DNA of 64,000 bases from Thereva unica (lineage: Eukaryota > Arthropoda > Insecta > Diptera > Therevidae). Position numbers and translations under genes: made by a program. The stretch spans positions 172,064,516-172,128,515 of the forward strand of contig OX465281.1 in NCBI GenBank assembly GCA_949987705.1. Direction: 5' to 3'. Below, piece by piece: positions 10,801-22,800 of the stretch. Each line of letters starts with the position of its first letter. The stretch's first letter is position 1. The notes beneath the pieces were generated by a model. The model was given only the letters and a program-made list of their open reading frames with translations. It made no database searches and was not told the DNA's origin.

Positions 10801-13800
10801 GATTATTTATGTGAGATTTTTGCTGGTCCAGATTTCACACATATTGCGTTCGCATTTTGTTACTCATTATATTTCTTCAATTATTTTTGATACACTTTTT
10901 CCGGTGATAGAAAATTGATCATGAGCTAAAGTACCGTAACCAGTAAAATATTTTAACAGTTTATTATATACTATCTACCTCATTTTTAGTTATCAGAACT
11001 TGCCAATTACATTGTATAAGACCATATTCAGTCGATCCATTTAGGAAAAGCTGAAAAACGAGTTATAAACATTAGTCTTTGATTGTGATAAATATATTAA
11101 CTTGAGAAATTCTAACAAAAGCATTTCCGTTTCGTTTAATTACTACATACATCCCTGTGGGTTTAGACTTTTAATAGCCTTGGTTTTTTCGAGCCAGTAG
11201 GTTAAGGGGTATACATCGTTAGAAACTCGAAAATATAAAGGTTTATTTGATACTTAGAGCAGTCTTAATGGCGGATTGTACTGAATTTTTGTAAGATAAA
11301 ACGAAATAACCTATGTATAGCGGCTCGTCCGTGAGGTTGCAAAGTCAAATTCTAAAGAGGTCTAATCGGCAGCAGTTCTGACTATTGTAATGATCTGAAA
11401 CGTGCTGATTTTTTTATATTTTTTTATTAAACATTTCCGATATATATGAAACAGTAACTTATTATTTAAAATGGCATACAATTTCAGTTTTTCACTGAAT
11501 TTTCACTACTTTTTGTGATTAAAAAGTGTTTTTATATTATGGGTTTAAAAGACGTAAGTTCATATAGAAGACTAGCAAAAATCAGCGTGCGTTGCAACGC
11601 CTTTTAATAAAAAGAATTGTGTGCGCATGCATAGTCCAGGATAAGATAAGGGTATAATGAAAGAAAAAAAATCTGCCAAATCATGATTTTGGGTACATAC
11701 ATAAATTTAATTACCTATAAAAAATATATTACCTACAATTGTTTTTAAAATTCGAGGTTGAGCACCAATTGAAAGAACAATATCTCGCAGTCACAGCATT
11801 TCATTCATGTAGAATGTTAATTTATATCCTTTTTGTCAATAAATATTGAGCAAGTGCAAAACTTAGCTAAGATTATTGTTTTAGTAGACTTGAACCCAAT
11901 TTGAAATGAGGATCCAGATCCTATTAAAATAGTAAGCCGGCAGTAAAGCCCAGACATACTTTGTAGTCGGCCACAATATTAATTAATTTGTAAGAACTCT
12001 GTTAAATTAGAAGAAGCTCAATAAATAATTTTTTTAAAACCTAAAAAAAACCTTGTCAATAAATAAATATTAAGGGATATTACAGTTTACGATATTATAT
12101 ATGATTCTCTGTGATTCATTGTTAATTTTTATGATTTCTAATAAGTATTATGTCCCGGTTATCACATGGTTGATTTACCAATATCACAGAGATTTAATTT
12201 TTAGTCGGATCATTATGGTATCTGTGCTCTATTGCAGGTCGTCGGTCTGCATTTTATAATTTGATTCCACTTGTAGCCCTTAAACAGCTACCTTTTGGTG
12301 CCTAAGCACATATCGGACCATAGGCAACTCTAAACACGCAAATTCTACCAAAAAGAAAAAGGCTTCATATAGTATTCAACTTTGGCGAGTCTAAATATTT
12401 GGATAGATTTCTTTAAGGCCTAGAATTGGAATGATAAAAAATCTTCACTCGATTTCTTTCGACTATGGGTTGAATTATTCGGTCTAATCTGAGGAATGTT
12501 TACCTATATATTCTTATTTTATTAACACCGGAACTTTTCGATAGGCCCATTTGATATCCATATCATAGCTAAGTTGTGACAGTTCCTTCCTTCTTTTCTC
12601 TCTATCTTCCGGCTAGAGGTGCTGTTCGACATTCACTCTATACGAAAAAATAGATTGTCGACAGTACAAAGGGATTTTCGCTAAGTCTCTAGTCTGCCAC
12701 ATAAAAAAAATATCTAGTGGGTTGCAAGGAAAAAGGTAGCCCGCCGCCATCTCGGAACCGCTATCTTGATTATTTTACAAAATTGTCAGATTGCATTGTC
12801 ACGTGAACTATACATATGTGCAAAATTTGAAGTTGATCGGTTATATGGAAGTCGGTCAAAATCAAGTTTCAAGATTTGTTAACATACATCCACACATACG
12901 TACATGTAGAGATAATATATAAATAGCCTAAAACATGCCCGCAAAAATACTGAATCTTCCAGTGAAAGTCCCATCCCAATCGGATTAGCCGTTTCCGAGA
13001 TTAGCCTGGACAAACAGACAGACAGACAAACATTTTAAAAATGCGTGAATTTGTTTTAATATCATGTAAACAACCATATAAACTTAGAAAAACAAGCTAA
13101 ACAAGCCCTTGACTGGATTCCGCAAGGATCCCGTCAGAGGCCCCAACAACTGGGGAATCCTGGTCAGAACTGGGAGCTGTCGCACAAAACAGAGTCCGCA
13201 ACCGGCAACTGTTTCCGCCCTATGTCCCATGAGGAATTAAAGGAGCGTAAAAAAGAAATGTATTCGCACTTCCAAAAAACAAATAAATATCCAACGAGAC
13301 ACTTTATTCTTTGGATTGGAAGGATAAACTCTGCACTTTATATTCATGAATTAAGAGAAACTACTTTTCTATGACAGCGGATGTTCTCAGTTGCCTTCCA
13401 CGGCGTTTTCTTCTTCGAACAGCCTTTCACAGCGCACTTAATTTTATCGACCCTAATTTTTATCACGCACAGGATAGTCACTTGTAAAAAAAAAACTATA
13501 ACTTCAATTTACAATTTTATTTTTTGTTGTTGTTGTTTTAAATTTTACTAGCATAGGGCTAGTGGACCACAAAGGTCTCTTACTGGTCCCAGCCGTGAGG
13601 CTATATAGACCACGAATCAATGCTATAAACAACTTAATATGGCCTCATGATTTCTTTGTTTGTTAACTGTCCCGTAGCAGTGTGGCCAAAAAGCATCAGG
13701 GATTACGTTGTGGATCAAATGATATTAATTTTTAATGCGAACCATGATAGTTGAGGTCCAATCCAGGCTATATTGCCAATTATAGATTTTATTCCTCCAA

Positions 13801-16800
13801 TGATTATTGAGGTCTATCAGGCTATACTGCCATTTTAGATTGTAACCTCATGATTCAATTGCACACAACAGATATTTTAATGACACAGTTATTTCCACGT
13901 GTAAGATCAATGCTGAGGAAATAGCGGTCACTTCAGGAATCCATGCTGCACTAAGATTATCTCGAAAATTCTTGATAATCACTGTGTTAATTTCTTGGTT
14001 GATGATTAAAAATGATACTTTGCTTGGAACTTAACAGATCACTCTGCTGATTTTAACTATATTCGTCTGATTATAAAAATTTGATGAAACACGTTGATTC
14101 GTTCATTGTTCGAACATAAAGAATGATTCACAGGATTTAGAAAAACTAATTTGTTGGTTTATAAAAGTCACTTGATTCTGTTCGAAAACAGAATTAAATC
14201 GGAAACCACAAAGGTTTTTCTTTTTAGAACTCTGATTAACAGTAAGCTTGACACGATACTGTTATCTAATCACTAAGATTAGAAGTTGGGGGCCAGTCGC
14301 AAGAAGATGCGACCGACCCAGTCGGAAACGAAAACCGAACTGGTTTTATTTTTTACGTAGAAATATCATAAATTTTTCAAACGGGAACAGAACTGTCAAA
14401 GACAAGCGCTGCTTGACATCCAAAAACATATGGTTGTTTCTTTTCTTTTAGATCAAGAATTTCTTGATCCTAAATGCGAATCCGTATACATGTACGCTAA
14501 GTTCGGGTTCTTATATTCTCTATTCAAAAACATAACAAACAGTGGCGGTTCCTCTTTGGAAGAAAAGGAAGCACTGCTTCCCTTGACCAAATAAAAATTA
14601 ATTGAAATAAATCAGAAGAAAAATCTCAATCAATATATTTCCTCCTCTGGAAACACTAAGAATGCAATGTACAGATTTTTGTATACAAAATGTACAATTC
14701 AAATTTATCACACTACTATAGAAAGAGTAAAGCCTTGGCCACGATACGAGCGGCGAATGGTGAGCGGCAAAGTGGCAAATACTAAAGTGCCTCTCGCCGC
14801 TCTTATCGTGATCGAGGCCTTACACAATATGGGGAAGCTGTAATATCTCCAGCTTCTTTGCCAAAGATTATCTATTACAATAAGATGTGACACTCTCGAC
14901 GTTTTCGCTTACTATCTATTTTTGACCTTGGTACCGCTATTTAAACGACCTTGCCGGAATTCTAAGAAATAGATAGCGATAGAAAAGCCATTTGTAAGAA
15001 AAGCATGCAATATGATGAGGAACGAAGTGGAAATGAACACAATTTTTACAGGGTAATTTAATGAAATTTTTTGATTTAAAATTAAATTCTCCTAAACCAA
15101 TAATTTCTTCTTTGCTTTTATCAAAATATAAATTGGTTTTAAGGGAAATTTCGTCTAAGCAAATTATACAGTTTTTTGCCATGTTCGGTAAATTTTGGAT
15201 TTTTATTTTAAACGAAGTGAACAAGCCTTCGTGGATACCGGGACCGGAGGGCCAGTTTTGAATGAATCTCAATAGAGTCCTTTTGGACGGAAGATTCATA
15301 TTTTTAGCTATAAAATGGTAGGCGGAAGGTGCTATAAAATATACACTTAAGCAAATTTTTTTTAAAATATTCGAATATCTCCAACCTTTAGGTGTATGTT
15401 GAAGATTTTTTAAGTGGTTTTCAATTATGCGTGCTAATTCACCAGGTAAAACGCTTTTTTCTTTCTGTATAAATGAAGCATCACTTTCCTTATCTTTTCG
15501 CAACTCTTCAAGTTCCTTTTTTAAATCGTCGCACTCCTTTCACAATTTTGTTACGTCATCTTCCGTAAATTTTCCCTTACTATCTGTTTGTGTATATTTA
15601 TGCGTTGTAGGAAATATCGCGTTATCATTATCATTACCCGACATAGTATCTTCTTTTATGCATTGTGCTGTAGAAGTTTCCGCAATTGGTGTTGGCGTAT
15701 CTACACTTTTTGGCGGGACCAACAAAGCATTATCCAGAATTATAACTTTGCAAGTAGTTTCTTCTGGAATTGAATTTGAAGCGCTTAGTTTAACTGGATA
15801 CGCCTTTCGTTTTAACCGTTTTTTTGTTTTTTTTTTTGAAAGCATATCGTGCTCGTTCATCGAAGTGCTTTTCACAAATCCGGTAATCTTCCGACAATTT
15901 TACATTTAGCATATCCGTTTTATTTAAATTCCCCAACCCTATTGCTCTCCTAGCACTATTCACTGGTAATTTAAAAAAATTCACTTCTAAACTGTCTTTT
16001 TTTTTTGGCACCACATACCAAACACTTAATATGGTGAATACCCATTTTTAAAAATATTTCGAGAGTAAAAAACTGAATAAAATAATTTCTAAAAACTAAT
16101 TAAATGCTATCAATATTTCCTACCCCGAAATTTCGCAGTCCTTACAACGCAAAGGAACCAGTTGGTTCTGGGTCGCTTATAAAAATTCATAAAAAGCACT
16201 TTGAAAACTATACCTGCACCACAAAGCAACGTGTAACACTGTCTTTTAATTTATTTTTAAAACTATTTTAATAAAAATTCTCAATAAAATAATTTTTAAA
16301 AACTAATTAAATGCAATCAATATTTCCTACCCCGAAATTTCGCAGCCCTTATAACGCAAAGCAACCAGTTGGTTCTGGGTCGCTTATAAAAATTCATAAA
16401 AAGCACTTTGAAAACTATACCCGCGCACCACAAAGCAACGTGTAACACTGTCTTTTAATTTATTTTTAAAACTATTTTAATAAAAACACTCAATAAAATA
16501 ATTTTTAAAAACTAATTAAATGCAATCAATATTTCCCACCCCGAAATTTCGCAGCCCTTATAACACATGTGTTTCCTTTATTTCAATTCCACATTTCCCT
16601 ATGATTTACATTGCGCGAACTGCTTGAGAATGAACAACTAATACCATGACGATTGCTCCAGGTCGCCTTTAAAAATGCATTATGAAAAGATGTGACTTTA
16701 TTTATTGTACACATTTTATGGGTGGGGCGTAACTTATGTGATGTTGTTTCGTACCCTTTCTTTTTTATGGGAATTTTCATAAGGGAATTAATTAGAAAAA

Positions 16801-19800
16801 AAGCACTGTAGCTATTCTTTTTCAACTAATATAGACCAGTCATTAGAGATTTTTTCGTGTTATAAAATTGTACAGCAAACTGCTTGCACTACTACTTCAG
16901 GGGTATCTCATAGATAACTAAAAGCAAAAAACCATCCAAAATTTACTCATGTGGAATTGTTTAAACAATAATTAGCAACAAAAATGGGTACTTTTTCCGT
17001 TTTTGGCGTATACAATAAAAAGTACTGGATGAATCACGTTTCTCTCAACAGGATATTTGTAGAGAATAGGGTTTTCAACAAAATGGGGTTTTCTAGACCT
17101 CGATCGGATAATTTTTCGCCGAGAAAAGCTAGAAAACCCCTTAAAAAGGCCTTTTTTTTTTTTTTTTCAAAAACTCATACCTCTGTTACTTTGCAATATT
17201 AGGGTATGATTTTTTGGGACATAATACCCTGGTACATATACTTTAAACTGCCAAAAGATGAAATTTGTCGCATGTATTTAGCTTTAATGAAGTTCATTTA
17301 CCATGAAGTTGTCAGTACTAGTACTGGGCTCCATGCTGAAAGGCAACTCAAATATTCAATTCATTTGAAAAAATGCACGAAGCTTCACATGCTTATTAGC
17401 TACATATTACACTTTTTTATATCGTCACATGCTGCTTTGCTACATTTATCTTCAAGCAATAGTGACGAAAAGCTGCATATGAAGCTTTGGTATGCAGCCG
17501 GCCTAACGCCTCCATTGTTGCTTTATACCCCGCCACCGCTACCTCGAAACTTCTCGAATTAGAATGTTCGCCCTATGTACCATTTTCAAAAGCATTTTTA
17601 AGCATTATTCTCCAAACTTATATTAAAATGTGAGATAGACACACTTTCAGAAACTGTTTCGGAAATTTCAATCGGGCCACTCTGCTAATATTGGCGCAAT
17701 GTGCAAGATTAGGGTCTATTTTGTTTATACCTCAATTATGCAGAAACTTATATTATATGCGACAAATTTCATCTTTTAGTCCAAGAGCTAGTGACAGATT
17801 TGCAAAGTGATTTTGCAGAGGATGGGCCCTTGATATATGTTAGATTACTTAAAGCACAACTGATTAAGACTAATCGCCAATTCGAGCCTACTTAAGTTTT
17901 AATTTTATGACCTTTTGAACTTGTAGATTTTTTGACCATGAAAAAAGTCATATTGCAGAGGATGGGACTTGGTATATATGTAAATTGGGTTGCTCCCACC
18001 TCATATTCCGATTGCCATCTCGTTTGGAGGTTAGGTTTGAATTTTGGGAATTTTTGAAAATGTCGGTTTGGTCCAGTTGAACAAAGTGATATTGCAGAGG
18101 ATGGGATTTGGTATAATGGTGAGGTAGACCACCAATAGCCCAAATTCGGGTGCCCTCATCTCATATGTAATCAAGGTTGCCATTTTGGCGGCTTTTGATT
18201 TTGTGGCCATTTTGGGTATGACCCAAGTGATTTTGCAGGAGATGGGATTTGAACATTAGGATTCGTTACGACATATATAATACTTCTCCACTTGCCCATC
18301 TCTTTCCTATTTTAGAAACCCATGCCATCTCCAGTTGAAGTTGGAAAATCGTAAAATCAAGTTTTATATATTAAATTTAGCTAAAATGAGTGTATATACA
18401 CATCTGGTAGATGTAAATTTGTCTCGTAAGCATCTTTATGATGCTTCATAATAGAATTGCAATATCTATAACATGTTGGATGATATCCGACGGAATTATC
18501 ATCTTCATTAATATCAATCTCCTTATATTTTAAATTGCAAAACTTACGCACTTTTAACGAATATAAAACTCTAGCTAAAGAATTTTCAGTAAATTTAAAA
18601 ATCTTTTTTTCCTCATTATTATCAGTGCATAAGAAACACTTTAATAATGAATTATCACACCCAGACATTTTTTTAAATTTTTTTTTAACAAGCATTTCAA
18701 ATAACCACGTTAACTGAAAGAAATTAAAACAAAAAGCAAACTTGGTCCATTTGAATAAAACGCAAAAAAGAGAAAGTTGAAGATAATATATAAGACCCTG
18801 TTTAGACGGTGCGCTTCAGCGCAAGTGCCTCACGAAATTTGTGGGCGCGGGGAGGTTTTGGGGCGGTGGGTGGGAAGTGAGTCTTGATCAGAAATGGATT
18901 CACTTGCGCTTTTTTGGCGTTTTAATTTCATTTTGTTCCATCTTCGTGTTCCATTTCACTTTCGTTTCAGCCTTCTAAGTGAAAACCCGTGCGAGAAAAC
19001 TTTTAAGAAACGTTATTTTGGCAATTTACAAAAACACCATATCACTTTTCTTATTTTAAAAAACGGAAATACTCTGGATATCGCAAAAATTGTTATCACA
19101 CTTTATAAAAACACGCCAATACTTCGTAGGTAGCAAATTATGCAAATTGTTTTTATTCCATTTGTTCCAGCTGTAAAGGAAGCGACTGGGCTCAAAGCGA
19201 ATCGTCTAAACAAATGTGCACTTTGAGGCGACTCAAAGCGCGCGACAAAGCGCAACATCTAAACAGGGTCTAAGAGAGCACACGCATTATACAGGGATGC
19301 AGGTAGAAACATTTCACGTCACCCTGCTTTTAACACAGGGCTGTAATGATGCCTGGAGGGAAATAAAAAAAAATTAAATTTTTTTCTGTTTGACCTCTAA
19401 CTAAATGTTAACTCATTTTTTTTTTTAAAACTTTTTAGTGAGTATAGAGTTTTTTTTTTAAAAAAGTGTCGGGAAATTGGTTGTACCCCTAAAACCAGCA
19501 AATTTTCCATAGGAGTTTCCATTCATGAGTTATTCCGTTTTAAAGATTTCAAATACTCATACCCCCTAATCCGCAAGTTGTATGGGTCTTCAGACGTTCA
19601 ATAAATTCTCTGTTGGACAACGTGGCTAATATTTTTGGGGGTGATTGGTGCAAGTTACATTATCATTCATTTCGTTTATTACCCCCATACACAAAACCGG
19701 TTTTTTAGGCAAGGGGTCGCAGGGAAGTACAATTCATGCGTCATATGACTCCTCACTTTTGAGCCAGAAAATTTGCCAGACTCACCCTCCATTACACTAA

Positions 19801-22800
19801 TACAAATATAACATCGTACTCGGGGGTCTGCGAAAACTATGAGAAATTCCCCCTCTCTTTCGCGTTTATTGCACAACACAAACGCATCACAATCTTTACA
19901 CAAAAAAGAGGTAGAAAAATGAATGCTTAGTGTAATACCCGCATCATACACAAACCGTTTTGATGTGAGTATCGAGTGATGGATAGTGTAACTTGCACCA
20001 TTGGATGCATTTGGAGAAAAAAAAGCTCTAGAGAGGAACCTATCCCCACTACCCACTAGATACAGGGTGTTTACGAAAGAAAAACATATATTTTTTAAAA
20101 TCTACTTAAACTTGAATAACTCCTAAACTAATTAACGTAGACCAACATAATTAGGTTCACATTTTAGATAAATGTGTATTATTTTATTTGATATTAAGAA
20201 AAGAATTCCGTTAAGAAGGTATTTAGTTAAAAGCGTGAGAAAAATCCTTATATTTTAGCATTTTGCTCATATTTTGAACGTAATATACATATCTTATAAA
20301 TGAAATGACTCAAGTTTTTGCTCTTTAAAATAATACACATTTAACTAAAATATGAACCTAGTAACGTTGGTCTACGATAATTAGTTTAGGAGTTAACATT
20401 TAGTTAGGGGACTTCATTAGAATTTTGCTCTGACGTCAATCAACCAATTTTTCTCAATTAAACTGAAAATATTAATGGAAAGGAGATGGGATTGAAAATG
20501 TAGCATTTGGTAGATACCAAGAACCTATGGTCCAAATTTTGGGTTCTGCAAAATCACTTGGGTCATACCCAAAATGGCTACAAAATCAAAAGCCGCCAAA
20601 ATGGAAACCTTGATTACATATGAGATGGGCACCCGAATTTGGGCTATTGGTGGTCTATCTCACCATTATACCAAATCCCATCCTCTGCAATATCACTTTA
20701 TTCAACTGGACCAAACCGACATTTTCAAAAATTCCCAAAATTCAAACCTAACCTCCAAACGAGATGGCAATCGGAATATGAGGTGGAAGCAACGCAATTT
20801 ACCTATATACCAAGTCCCATCCTCTGCAATATGACTTTTTTCATGGTCACAAAATCTACAAGTTCAAAAAGTCATAAAATTAAAACTTAAGTAGGCTCGA
20901 ATTGGCGATTAGTCTTAATCAGTTGTGCTTTAAGTAATCTAACTTATATCAAAGGCCCATCCTCTGCAAAATCACTTTGCAAATCTGTCACTAGCTCTTG
21001 GACTATTTTGGCAGTTTAAAGTATATGTACCAGGGTATTATGTCCCAAAAAATCATATCCTAATATTGCAAAGTAACAGAGGTATGAGTTTTTGAAAAAA
21101 TTGCCTTTTTAAGGGGTTTTCTAGCTTTTCTCGGCGAAAAATTATCCGATCGAGGTCTAGAAAACCCCACTTTGTAGGGTTTTCAATTCTCTACAAATAT
21201 CCTGTTGAGAGTAACGTGATTCATCCAGTACTTTTTATTGTATACGCCAAAAACGGAAAAAGTACCCATTTTTGTTGCTAATTATTGTTTAAACAATTCC
21301 ACATGAGTAAATTTTGGCTGGTTTTTTGGTTTTAGTAATCTATGAGATACCCCTGAAGTAGTAGTGCAAGCAGTTTGCTGTACAATTTTATAACAAAATC
21401 TGCCGTTTTTTACGCTCTAATAACTGGCCTAATAGGAGATTTTTGTTGATGTGGTTATAAGGAATTGTAAATGGGTTAGTAAATCAAGAGTGTCACATCT
21501 TATTGAAAATAGTTAATCTTTGTTCTTTGCCACCGAAAATCATAACGTGAAAACTCCAACACATTCAATTTGATTGAACCCACACTGGCGCAAAGATACA
21601 GTACCCTCAGAAGCTGAGCTATGCCGCTGACATATAGTAATGGACTCCTAAATGAGCAAAATCCCATACAAAAAAATGGCACCAAAACGTTAAATCTCAC
21701 GTTAAATCCCAATGAACTATAATCGTCAGCGCATGTCAGCGATATAAACATAATTATAAAAAAATAGACATGTATAGTTTTCGTTCTTCTGTCTCACTCT
21801 TGAGCTATTTTGAAAAGTTCGTTAAACAGGGAAAATAACCGTCACGGTTAAATACATTTATTTAATGAAAAAACTGCTAATAAATAAAAAGTGATGGAAA
21901 TTTATTTCTATTAATTATAACAGACATCTTGCCACTTATTTTCTCCTTAATTCGAAGAAAATTGTTTTGTTTACGTAAAAAATGGTTTATATTTCTGGAG
22001 AAAAATGGTGCCATTCAGCATCGTCAATCAGCAGTCCATTACTATATGTCAGTGAGCTAAACGCAGCTTCTTCGGAACGGAACAGTGGGATATAGAAAGT
22101 CGAAGTTAATGAAATTTTTCATATACCCCGTTTATGACTAGGTTGAAAAGTTGAGTCGAGGTTGAGTTGAAATTTCAACCACCGTATATGATGTCGAATT
22201 GAGCTCACTTTGAGTTGAAATAGGTTTGAACTGAAATCTCAACATAACCTCTCTCATTATAGATACGTAAAAATTCAGAACGAAATAAATTTTTGTTCCT
22301 GTGCCAGAAAAAACACCGAACATTCCATTAACGCCTAAAGCGGACTTCATGGTTGATAAACAAACAAAACAAGTGTCACTTCAACCCAATTTCAACTCAA
22401 CCCACGTATATGAGGCGAAATATCAACTCGATCCAGGTAGAAGAGCTGAGTTGGGCTGAGTGGACCCAGTTTCAACTCGACATCCGTTTATGACTGGGTT
22501 GAACCCAGGTTGAACCTAGTCATAAACGGGGTAATATTCTCTTTGTTTTCTTGGTTTCATTTTCTGGTAATTTTCTGGTTTCGAGTAAGAACTAAATTTA
22601 CTCTTGAAAATTTGTTTCGAACCTTGTTTTTGACTCTTAAAATATAAATTTTCGTTTATTGCATATTGAGTGAAGAAAAAAGAGATCGTAGATAAGTGGA
22701 GTTTCTCCACTGACATATAGTAATGGACTGCTGATTGACGATGCTGAATGGCACCATTTTTCTCCAGAAATAGAAAACCTTTTTTATGCAAACAAAGAAT

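Noticed and set aside
17892..18143. 83-codon frame repeated at 20639-20890
   Set aside because: Both lie in the arms of the inverted repeat; the similarity is due to the arms, not a gene family.
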